A DNA stretch of 11,771 nt from CAWEHT01 sp963808455 (GTDB lineage: Bacteria > Chloroflexota > Anaerolineae > CG2-30-64-16): positions 1 to 11,771 of the forward strand of contig CAWEHT010000068.1 in NCBI GenBank assembly GCA_963808455.1, written 5' to 3'. The notes under the pieces were generated by a model. The model searched no databases, was not told the origin of the DNA, and saw only the letters and a list, made by a program, of their open reading frames with translations. Positions 1 through 7,366 of the stretch are shown here, piece by piece (position 1 is the first letter of the stretch; every line of letters starts with the position of its first letter). A program made the position numbers and the translations under genes.

Positions 1-2
1 AG

Positions 3-1381
3 CCATTTCGACCCGCCACCATCATCGAACCGTTTCGCATCCGCTCCGTCGAGCCGATCCGCTTCCTGACCACCGGCGAGCGCGAGGCGGCGCTGGCTGA
101 GGCCGGCTACAACCCATTCCTGATGCGCGCCGAGAACGTGCTGATCGATCTGCTGACCGACAGCGGCACCGGCGCGATGTCGTCGGCGCAATGGGCCGGC
201 ATGATAGGCAGCGACGAATCCTATGCCGGGGCGAGGTCGTTCTACAGGTTCGAGGCGGCCGTGCAGGACATCACGGGATTCAAGCACGTGATCCCGGCGC
301 ATCAAGGCCGGGCGGCCGAGCATATCCTCTTCCGCAGCATCGCCCACCCGGGCGACGTCGTCCCCAGCAACACGCATTTCGACACCACGCGGGCCCACGT
401 CGAGAATGCCGGCGCCGAAGCGCGCGATCTCGTGATCGCGGAGGGCAGACAACCGTGGGCCATCCACCCGTTCAAGGGGAACATGGACCTCGATGCGCTG
501 GAGGCGGCGATCCGGGAGGCCGGCCGGCCGCGCGTGCCGGTCGTCATGCTGACCGTCACGAACAATTCGGGAGGAGGCCAGCCCGTGAGCATGGCCAATA
601 TTCGCGCCGTGAGCGAGCTGGCCCACGCCAACGGCATCCCGTTCGTGATCGACGCCTGTCGCTTTGCCGAGAACGCCTGGTTCATCAAGACGCGAGAGGC
701 CGGCTACGCCGGCAAGACGCCCATCGCTATCGCGCGCGAGATGTTCAGCTACGCCGATGGATGCACCATGAGCGCCAAGAAAGACGGGATGGCCAACATC
801 GGCGGGTTCCTGGCCGTCAACGACGACGATCTGGCGGCGCGCTGCCGCAGCTTCGAGATCCTGACCGAAGGCTTCCCGACCTACGGCGGCATGGCCGGCT
901 ACGATATGGAGGCGATCGCCCTGGGCCTCTACGAGGCGCTGGACGAAGCTTATTTGCGCTATCGCGTGCGCTCGATCGAATACCTGGGCGAGAAGTTGAC
1001 GGCGGGCGGCGTCCCCATCGTGCTGCCGACCGGCGGCCACGCGATCTACATCGACGCGCGCGGATGTTGCCCCAGGTCCCCGCCCTTCAATACCCGGCCT
1101 GGTCGGTGAACAACGCCCTCTATCTGCTTGGGGGCGTGCGCGGCGTGGAGATCGGCACGGTCATGTTCGGCCGCCAGCCCGACGGGACGGAAGTGCCGGC
1201 AGCGCTGGACCTGGTGCGGCTGGCCTTCCCGCGCCGGGTCTACACGCAAAGCCACGTGGACTACGTGGCGGAAGTCATCCTGGCTGCCAACGCGCAGCGC
1301 GACCGCCTGCCCGGCTACCGCATCGTCCGGCAGGCGCCGGTCTTGAGGCACTTCACCGCGCGCCTGGAGCCGATCGGCTGA
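3..1381 (+). CDS. tnaA: Tryptophanase (L-tryptophan indole-lyase), 5' end outside window, one frameshift
   Basis: PLP-dependent beta-eliminating lyase that splits L-tryptophan into indole, pyruvate and ammonia in the cytosol. The reading frame is open from base 3 and already shows the N-terminal EPFRIRSVEP segment, so only a few residues and the start lie outside. Family landmarks are present: LLTDSGTGAMS, the active-site Tyr in SYAGARSFY, HQGR, the Asp/Arg pair in DACRFAEN, and the PLP lysine in SAKKDG (codons 771-788). The fold is shared with tyrosine phenol-lyase, and the middle of the protein resembles that enzyme. However, the position of its substrate-binding Arg381 is Ile here (VEIGT), and the C-terminal motif is LRHFTARL with His, as in tryptophanase. 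One base is missing in the gcgcgcgg run near 1056-1063. The frame resumes as MLPQVPALQYP and runs to the TGA at 1379-1381, restoring about 459 codons, a normal length. This may be a real pseudogene or a sequencing error; the latter is favoured. Confidence 0.88.
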
Positions 1382-1401
1382 ACCGGCCGGCGGAAGAGTC
1401 T

Positions 1402-1625
1402 GGCGGCTGCCCCGGTGTCCGCCCGCCGGAACTGTTTGAAAAGGCCCGGCCGGGGCGGCTGCCGCCGGTGTCCGCCCGTAGGAACTGTTTGAAAGGGCCC
1501 GGCCGGGGCGGCTGCCGCCGGTGTCCGCCCGTAGGAGCTGTTTGAAAAGGGCCAGCCGGGGCGGCTGCCGCCGGTGTCCGCCCGTAGGAGCTGTTTGAAA
1601 AGGGCCGGCCGGGGCGGCTGCCGCC
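1402..1625. repeat. Tandem repeat, four full units of 52-53 bp plus a partial fifth
   Basis: Units begin with ggcggctgcc at 1402, 1454, 1507, 1560 and 1613, giving periods of 52, 53, 53 and 53. Each full unit carries the same landmarks in order: ggcggctgcc, ggtgtccgccc, a ggaactgtttgaaa or ggagctgtttgaaa segment, then a gcc-rich joint. Units 2-4 differ by few bases; unit 1 is more diverged (gcccgccgg instead of gcccgtagg) and unit 5 stops after its first 13 bases. The unit start is itself an inverted repeat (GGCGGC-T-GCCGCC). The period is not a multiple of three, and open frames across it on the minus strand are repetitive Pro/Ala/Gly-rich shadows, so this is not coding. It starts 20 bases after the tryptophanase stop. 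Confidence 0.93.
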
Positions 1626-1736
1626 CGACCCTGAAGGGATCGGGCTGAGAGGACCAAGCCCGAAGGGCTTAAGTCCGGTCGCCAGCCCGCCAGGGCTTCG
1701 CCTTTTCAGCCCGGTGGCTTCAGCCCCGGGCGGAGC
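1622..1736. repeat. Cluster of short palindromes downstream of the tandem repeat
   Basis: Several small inverted repeats are packed together. CGGGCT (1641-1646) pairs with AGCCCG further on, agcccgaagggct is a 5-bp stem with a 3-base loop, and cccgaccctgaagggatcggg is an imperfect stem. These are followed by similar CAGCCC/GGGCT-rich pieces up to about 1736. There is no T-run, so it is not a standard terminator. It may be a dispersed hairpin repeat of this genome or the unstructured end of the adjacent array. Confidence 0.5.
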
Positions 1737-2079
1737 GGCCAGCGTTGCGGGGCCGGCCCGGCGGCATCGCAACCTTCAATACAGACGGCGGGGTCCCGCG
1801 CTGCCATACCTGGAGGGACAGAGGCAACTCGTAGATGCGTGTCGATGCGCCCGCAGCACGGGCAGGCGGGGCCATCGCGTGCGGGGCCGCCACCCCGCTC
1901 AAGCATGGGCCTGCTGACCATCCCAAGCGCACTTAGGACACTGTCACGCGCTGCCGGCGGCGTGCAAAAGCTGGCGGAGGCGCGTTCCGCCAAGCGGCTG
2001 GCCAGAGCGGCGCGTGCGTGCCTTGGGCACGGGCGTTGCACGTGGCCTGCACCTGAACGGCCAGCTGCCGGTTCCCGTG
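1737..2079. other. Region without a recognisable intact gene
   Basis: No frame in this stretch has both a credible start and a recognisable family. The minus strand can be read as a segment with a Cys-Pro-Cys-Cys-Gly motif (codons around 1849-1863) followed by broken frames. This could be the decayed zinc-ribbon start of a transposase, but nothing else supports it. The GC-rich composition continues from the repeats upstream. Confidence 0.35.
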
Positions 2080-2239
2080 GCTAGCAGTCTGTCGGAGAGA
2101 ACGACCTGCGAGGTCCTTGTGCCCTACTTTGACGCCGAATGACGTCATTTGAGGCTCGACATGCACGATTCCGACCCGCTTTTGTCAGCCAAACAGGCAA
2201 AACAGAGGCGTCAAGCTCTCTCTCCGACAGACTGCTAGC
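2080..2239. mobile_element. MITE-like element with 21-bp perfect terminal inverted repeats
   Basis: Bases 2080-2100 and 2219-2239 are perfect reverse complements (core ctagcagtctgtcggagaga at 2081-2100 against its complement at 2219-2238). They enclose 118 bases with no transposase-sized frame. The total of 160 bp with precise ends is the usual look of a miniature inverted-repeat element mobilised in trans. Both ends carry CTAG, which is its own reverse complement. The CTAG could therefore be the last bases of the inverted repeat or a 4-bp target duplication, as used by several IS5-type transposases; in that case the element is 16-bp ends around a 152-bp body. No longer flanking duplication is visible. 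Confidence 0.72.
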
Positions 2240-2256
2240 GCTGTTACTCTTCGTCA

Positions 2257-2283
2257 TGTCCCATTCTCTGGCGCAATGGGACA
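2257..2283. repeat. Perfect 9-bp hairpin beside the MITE-like element
   Basis: tgtcccatt (2257-2265) and aatgggaca (2275-2283) are exact reverse complements around a 9-base loop. It begins 18 bases after the MITE-like element. No T-run follows, so it is more likely an operator-like site or an element fragment than a terminator. Confidence 0.55.
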
Positions 2284-2726
2284 GCATGGCCATAAAAGCG
2301 AGCTTTGGGCCGCTGATGGCAGAGGTCCGCGGCCGGACCGGCTCCCCCCCAGTTTGGTGCGGAACGGGACAAGGATAACGCGGTTCACCATGACCTCGCT
2401 TGGACGAATTGGCGCGACAATGCCACTCAACGAACGGAACCGAGTGCTGCAGGCTGAGGACCACGGCGATGGACGGTCGGAGCAAGTAGATGCCAGTGCC
2501 GCCGGTCGCTCCGACCTACAATAAGTGAATCGACAGCAAAGACTCTGGCATCGCCGTCACTGACCGAGCAAGAGGCGGTCATGGGCTGACACAGCTGGCG
2601 AGCCACACCATCGGCTAACCCGCCCTGAGTCAGGCGAACTGCCGCCAATGCGCTCGGCTGCTGACGCGCTGGCGCCCTGCCCTTTTTTGCACGCGCGCAC
2701 CGCGTGGCCAATCCGGCACGCTTTGG
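2284..2726. other. Intergenic region, no gene recognised
   Basis: The longest open frame here (minus strand, continuing to about 3080) has no recognisable motif, is rich in Arg, Ala and Pro, and runs antisense across the promoter at 2727-2755. A 6-bp hairpin with a 4-base loop lies at 2324-2339. Nothing else stands out. Confidence 0.4.
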
Positions 2727-2755
2727 TTGGCACAGGCTATTTCCTGTGCTAAAAT
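2727..2755 (+). promoter_or_regulatory. Sigma-70-type promoter of the kinase/methyltransferase operon
   Basis: TTGGCA (2727-2732) and TAAAAT (2750-2755) are separated by exactly 17 bases, a near-consensus -35/-10 pair, and sit in an A/T-richer patch of an otherwise GC-rich spacer. Transcription would start near 2762 and run into the operon at 3137, giving a leader of about 375 nt. No better candidate was seen closer to 3137. Confidence 0.66.
2730..2749. promoter_or_regulatory. Palindromic operator filling the promoter spacer
   Basis: GCACAGG (2730-2736), six bases, then CCTGTGC (2743-2749): a perfect 7-bp inverted repeat that overlaps the end of the -35 box and stops one base before the -10 box. 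A dimeric repressor bound here would occlude polymerase. The arrangement ACAG...CTGT is inverted relative to the E. coli LexA site (CTGT...ACAG), so LexA is not suggested. No dedicated repressor gene is visible in the window. Confidence 0.6.
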
Positions 2756-2778
2756 GCTCAGGAGAATGTACTTCGTCG

Positions 2779-2808
2779 GTGGGTGATTGCTCCCGGGGCA
2801 AGACCCAC
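2779..2808 (+). promoter_or_regulatory. Leader hairpin early in the operon's 5' untranslated region
   Basis: GTGGGT (2779-2784) pairs with ACCCAC (2803-2808), and TTGC (2787-2790) pairs with GCAA (2798-2801), giving a 10-bp interrupted stem around tcccggg. It lies about 17 bases downstream of the predicted transcription start and has no following T-run, so it is not a simple terminator. It may stabilise the transcript or serve as a binding site. Confidence 0.4.
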
Positions 2809-3136
2809 AGTAATGACCCCTCCGACGTGCGCAGTGGCCCGGCGGAAAGCCTGTACGGTCGGTCTCGGAGTGCTACCAACCTTGGATTTCCCCTTTCGGC
2901 GGTGGGTTCGATGTGGGCACAAGGGAGCTCTCGCACATGCCTCTTCTTTGCCCGGACTCCCCGGGCGCTAAGCGGTGCCGCACCTTTGCGCACGGCGCGC
3001 ACGCGGCCTCGGCGTCTCACGTGTGCGGGAGACAGCTGGGGAGATGATACAGCGCCTTCGGGCGGGTCGCTCGCTAACATGACCTGCGAAAGAGCTGACC
3101 CCTGGTGCCTCGGTACGCCATACAGGAACGCAGCAC
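2809..3136. other. Rest of the operon leader, no gene recognised
   Basis: This gap between the leader hairpin and the first operon gene has only short open frames without recognisable families. A weak ribosome-binding AGGA at 3124-3127 lies 9 bases before the ATG at 3137. Confidence 0.4.
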
Positions 3137-5430
3137 ATGGCTAGGTTCACTGTGGATACCCATCTGTTCAGAGAACTTGGCGACCTGCTCGTGGGCAGGG
3201 ACTCGACTGCCCTGGTCGAGCTGATCAAGAACGCCTACGACGCGGACGCATCGTCGGTTGTGATCTACGGTGAAGCCCTGGCCGACACGGATCGCGGGTT
3301 CATCCAGGTTGCCGATGACGGCACTGGCATGACGCGCAGCAGCTTCGAAGCGGGCTTTCTGCGCATCGCATCTCGGGCAAAAGACCAGGGCTCACATGCC
3401 TCCAGACGCTATCGGCGTCGTTTTACGGGTTCCAAGGGCATTGGCAGGCTGGCCGCGCACAAGCTCGCCCGGTTCATGGCCGTGCATTCCGTACATTGGG
3501 AGCCAGCTGCGGGACCACCCAGGCGGGCGCTGGATGCGAGCATCGACTGGGATGTTGTCGAGATACAGGAGACTTTAGATGATCTGGACGGCACAGCGGC
3601 CATACGCGTCGAGACCACCGAGTCTCCTGGCGGCGCCGCGCCCGGAACGACAATCGTGCTTCGACGATTGCGACGCCGCTGGACATCCGCTGAACTGGGT
3701 CGATTCCTCATGGAGGCGCAGACCTTCACCCCTCCTCCTGTGCTAGTTCATCTACCTGACGGTGTCATGGCAACCCGGTCTCTGTTCAAAGAACCGTTGG
3801 TGCGAGATGCCGCGGAAGAGGACCCTGGCTTCCAGATCGAACTGGAAGGCGAGTTCAACCCAGGTGATGACTATTGGCAAAACATCGCCCAGTCGTCTGA
3901 TTGGGTGATCGAAATCGACGCGCTCGACAAATCGGGCAGAGTAGAATACCTGATCGCGCCAACGAAGAGGACTAAGCAGGAGAACCCTGAAGCGCAAGAG
4001 CAGCACTTCAGCGTATCTCGCGCAGAAAAAGAGATCGGTCCCTTCTTCCAAAGCCGCATTCTCGTGCGCCAAGGCGCTGTTGCTCCCCGGATCAGTCGAT
4101 GGGCGGAACGAGCAAGCGGTCTCCGGCTCTTTATGGAGGGATTCCGGGTCCTCCCCTATGGAGAGCCGACCAACGATTGGCTGGGTCTGGACGCCGATTA
4201 CAGACGTCGCCGGAGCTCGGTGGCCTCCTTGAAAGATGTTCCGGTCGATGATAGCTTCGCGGAGCAGGGGCGAGGCAGGGACTGGGCACTGAGTATGCTT
4301 GGCAACAATAGCTACTTCGGGGCCGTGTTCCTGACGCAGGCAAACGCGGCTGGCCTTCGAATGCTTGTGAATCGTGAGGGCTTCGTACCAGAGCGGGCTC
4401 TGGACGTGCTGACCGATCTCGTGCGGAAAGGCATAGATCTTTCGACCAGGGTGCGGGCTTCGGCAAGATACGCCAAGGCTGCGCGTTCAGGGCGCGATGA
4501 GCGGGAGCCGGGGGGTGAGGTAGCTGAAACGCCTGTCGGAAGCGGATCAGGCACCGCCTCGGAGAAGGCTCTATCTCGCGCCCAGATTCTCGGCAGGCGA
4601 AGCGCGACGGCTCATCACCATCGGCGATGTCGAGGGAGCCGCACAAAAGGTAGGCGAGGCGGTTGCGCAGGTTGAGCGGGTTTCAAGTCTTGAAGAAAAG
4701 CGAATGTCGGAACGCGCGATGCTCGGCGTGCTTGCGTCGATAGGTACGCAAATGGCGGGCTTCGTTCACGAGATCCGCTCCCTGATGGGAATGGCCGAAG
4801 CAATCGATGCCGCCTTGACCAGAATACGAGAGAGTTCTCCATTGCCTCGCACTGCTGGGCATGAACTCGCCCGACTGCAAGGCGATCTGGGGACACTACG
4901 GCGAAGCCTTCGAGCGGCAAGCATCTTATTTGCTCGACGTAGTCACCGCAGATTCGTGGCGCCGACGGGTCCGTCAGTCACTGTCTGACCGCTTCGACGC
5001 CGGAGCCCGCCTAGTCCGCTACCTGGCTGATCAGCGCGGCATCGCGATCCAGAATGACATCCCCGAAAATTTGAAGTCGCCGCCGATGTTTCCCGCGGAG
5101 TTGACTGTCGTTTTCTCCAATCTGTTGACCAACGCTGTCAAGGCGGCAGGAACTGGCGGAGAAATCCATGCAAGAGCCGAAACGAATGCGGATAGGTCCA
5201 CCACATTGGTTATCGAGAACACGGGGTTAGCAGTTGACCCCGAGGATGGCGAGCGTTGGTTCGCGCCCTTCGAGTCTTCGACAACCGAAGTTGACCCGGT
5301 GTTGGGCCAAGGCATGGGGCTCGGGTTGCCGATCACAAGGAACCTGCTGGCGGAGTACGGAGCCGTAATTTGCTTCGCCCATCCTAGTGCTGGATACGCC
5401 ACAGCACTGCAGATCGTCTTTCCGCACTGA
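3137..5430 (+). CDS. MutL/MORC/Hsp90-type GHKL ATPase fused to a histidine-kinase core (two single-base frameshifts)
   Basis: First gene of the operon. The N-terminal GHKL ATPase has the N-box VELIKNAYDAD (Glu28, Asn32), the Asp-containing VADDGTGM (residues 58-65) and the glycine loop GSKGIGR (98-104), as in Hsp90, MutL and MORC proteins. A long middle region and a charged linker follow. The last third is a kinase module: H-box FVHEIRS (His codon 4767-4769), second ATPase N-box NLLTNAVKA (Asn codon 5131-5133), degenerate IENTG, F-box WFAPF, and GQGMGLGLP. The frame changes between 4524 and 4600, and again at 4911 where one extra c splits ...RRSL from ERQASYLL. Removing two bases gives exactly 764 codons ending in TGA at 5428-5430, so I read it as one gene of 763 residues. 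The shifts may be sequencing errors. Likely role: sensor or ATP-driven switch that phosphorylates the next gene's receiver. Exact function unknown. Confidence 0.8.
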
Positions 5431-5441
5431 GGTGCAACAGC

Positions 5442-6572
5442 ATGTCCTCACGACCCCTTGTTCTTGTTATTGATGATCGGTCAGACGAAGAGCGACTGCG
5501 CGATCAGGTATGGGGCGCGGATATCGAGGTATGGGTGGAGCATCCTCAGGACGTAACAGACCTCCAGCTCCTCCAGGCCTCCCTCGTACTTGTTGACTAC
5601 CGACTCGACAACTGGCCAGAGCGCGACAATGCAAGCTGCCTTGGACTGCGGCCGCCAAACGGCCTAGCACTTGCGGCGGTGTTCCGAGAGCAGGTCCAAG
5701 GGGATCAAACGCAAGCCATTGCTTTTGCCGTTCATTCCGCCCACCTGCCCGACCTTTCAGGCGGTTTGCCACCCGAGCCCAGGCAACACCTGATTGCAAG
5801 AGCGCACAATCTCGAATGGGTATTCGCAAAGACGACGACACGAGATGAGTCGAGAGACCTCGCCGGGCAGGTAGCCTCGCTTGCCAGCGCCGTTCAACGC
5901 TTGCCGGCATCGTGGCTCGCGGACCAACCCGATGGACGATGGAGCATCGCAACCTCGTTACTGGCGGTACCGCCCGATGCAGCGTGGGCGGATGAAGCGA
6001 TCGCCGGGGTACAAGATTGCCACCCGCCTGTGCATGAGCTGTCTGAGAGGAGTCACGGCTTGTCATTCCTCAGATGGCTGGCCCAGCGGATACTACCGTA
6101 TCCCTGCTTTCTTTGGGACACCCACTATTTATCTGCCCGCCTCCGCGTCACTCACGATTCCCTCTCGCAAGCTCTGGCAAGCAACACCAGCTTGACGGAA
6201 ATGCTGGAGCCGTGTGCTTACAAGGGGATATTGCATGGCTTCTTGGGCCCGCGTTGGTGGAGGGCAGGGATCGAGGCGTTTCTCTGGGCTGTAACCGAGG
6301 GCAACCCATTTGAAGTTGAAGTGCTGCATTCTGCTCTGCAACCGCTCTGTCGCGACCAGCTGCGGTTCAGTGAGCAATCTCAGCCGGTGGTATGCCTTGA
6401 CCGTGACTATCGCCCCCTGCCAGAAGACGTTGATATCGACGACGCCGTGCGGATCCAGCCTGACGACTGGCCATCCTACGCTGATCAAGCATGGACCACG
6501 ATTGCACTTGCCAGAGATGAGCCAAGTCTGCGTGCGCTGGTGCTGAGCGAAGACAGAGACAGGGTCCAATGA
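5442..6572 (+). CDS. Receiver-domain (response-regulator-like) protein with unrecognised C-terminal region
   Basis: 376 residues. Residues 1 to about 135 form a CheY-like receiver with every key position intact: acidic pair Asp11-Asp12 (LVLVIDDR), phospho-acceptor Asp52 (LVLVDYRLD), Ser99 (AVHSAH) and Lys130 (WVFAKTT). A histidine kinase, presumably the product of the gene before it, would phosphorylate Asp52. Residues 140-376 match no output domain I recognise: no helix-turn-helix, GGDEF or nuclease motif is evident. They contain Trp-rich stretches (FLWDTHY, GPRWWRAGIEAFLW) and an acidic tail segment. The gene starts 11 bases after the previous stop; GAGGT at 5429-5433 overlaps that stop and sits 8 bases before the ATG, indicating coupled translation. 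It may relay phosphorylation to the following two proteins rather than bind promoters. Confidence 0.8.
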   Translation: MSSRPLVLVIDDRSDEERLRDQVWGADIEVWVEHPQDVTDLQLLQASLVLVDYRLDNWPERDNASCLGLRPPNGLALAAVFREQVQGDQTQAIAFAVHSAHLPDLSGGLPPEPRQHLIARAHNLEWVFAKTTTRDESRDLAGQVASLASAVQRLPASWLADQPDGRWSIATSLLAVPPDAAWADEAIAGVQDCHPPVHELSERSHGLSFLRWLAQRILPYPCFLWDTHYLSARLRVTHDSLSQALASNTSLTEMLEPCAYKGILHGFLGPRWWRAGIEAFLWAVTEGNPFEVEVLHSALQPLCRDQLRFSEQSQPVVCLDRDYRPLPEDVDIDDAVRIQPDDWPSYADQAWTTIALARDEPSLRALVLSEDRDRVQ

Positions 6573-6607
6573 TCCCGCGATAATGCTAGGTCTTGCAGGA
6601 GTGACAC

Positions 6608-7366
6608 ATGACCCCCTTGGAGTTCCTCTTCTCTGATTTCGACAAAGAGATATCTGCCATAGCTGGAGTCGCAAGGCCCTTTATCTGGCCCAATAGCGCG
6701 GGGGCTCTCGACCAACTGAAAACCACTTTAGACGGCATCCGGCAAGCTGCTACGGGAAAATCTCGCCCTTGGCAAATACGTGAAGCATTCCCACTTTTGA
6801 CTGTTGCGAGCGACGGTGAATACGAGCCTGGCGGGAAAGGGGCGCATCACCTATACGCCGCCGTCACGTCCAACTGGGAGATCATGCCCCTCGGTCAGCA
6901 CAATCAAGGATCCTGGCAGAAACGGCGGTTTTCCTTGGTTGGACAGGCTTCAACGGTAGTACGTCTATATGAGGGCGATCCCGGTAACCCCGTTAAAGAA
7001 CTCGCTATGTGGCGAATGGAGATCGGGGACGATGCCTCGCCTGGCTGCCATTTCCATGTGCATGCCTTGGGCGACCGCCCCGATCCACCTTTCCCACACT
7101 CGTTGCCGATTCCCCGTCTACCCGGACTCCTGGTTTCCCCCATGGCTGTTTTCGAGTTCGTCCTCGCCGAGCTATTTCAAAACAGGTGGAGGAAACACGC
7201 AGCTCGCGAAACCGCCGACCTGTTGCGGTGGCAGTCGGTGCAGCGCGTCAGGCTACGCAACGTACTGATGTGGCAGGCGGATCAACTGAAGACACTGACC
7301 GGTTCACCTTGGACCGCCCTCAAGTCGCAAAAGCCGCCCGCCAATCTATTTGCGATCACATATTAG
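6608..7366 (+). CDS. Unrecognised 252-residue operon protein with HFHVH motif
   Basis: Not a family I can name. A strong AGGAG (6597-6601) lies 6 bases before the ATG, which begins 35 bases after the receiver gene. No signal peptide or membrane segment is seen. The middle carries Cys147-His148-Phe-His150-Val-His152, a His cluster that could bind metal. A Pro-rich strip follows (SLPIPRLPGLL), then a hydrophobic helix (VFEFVLAELFQNRW) and a basic, Trp-containing tail. Codon use is the least GC-rich of the operon (12 of the first 20 third positions are G or C), which fits horizontal acquisition. Its stop is directly followed by the methyltransferase ATG, so the two are probably made in a fixed ratio and may act together, for example as specificity, accessory or nuclease-like partner. 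That role is inference only. Confidence 0.72.
   Translation: MTPLEFLFSDFDKEISAIAGVARPFIWPNSAGALDQLKTTLDGIRQAATGKSRPWQIREAFPLLTVASDGEYEPGGKGAHHLYAAVTSNWEIMPLGQHNQGSWQKRRFSLVGQASTVVRLYEGDPGNPVKELAMWRMEIGDDASPGCHFHVHALGDRPDPPFPHSLPIPRLPGLLVSPMAVFEFVLAELFQNRWRKHAARETADLLRWQSVQRVRLRNVLMWQADQLKTLTGSPWTALKSQKPPANLFAITY

Noticed and set aside
1402..1625. A CRISPR array.
   Set aside because: The whole 52-53 bp unit is repeated; there are no unique spacers and no cas genes.
1046..1657. A 203-residue minus-strand frame over the tryptophanase end and the tandem repeat.
   Set aside because: It is antisense to tryptophanase and made of translated repeat units; a repetitive Pro/Ala/Gly shadow.
2905..2925. 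A TTCGAT stretch resembling a tRNA T-loop.
   Set aside because: The flanking bases do not pair into a T-stem and no acceptor or anticodon arm can be drawn.
2427..3080. A 217-residue minus-strand frame in the intergenic region.
   Set aside because: No motif, Arg/Ala-rich as expected from GC-rich non-coding DNA, and it runs antisense across the promoter/operator.
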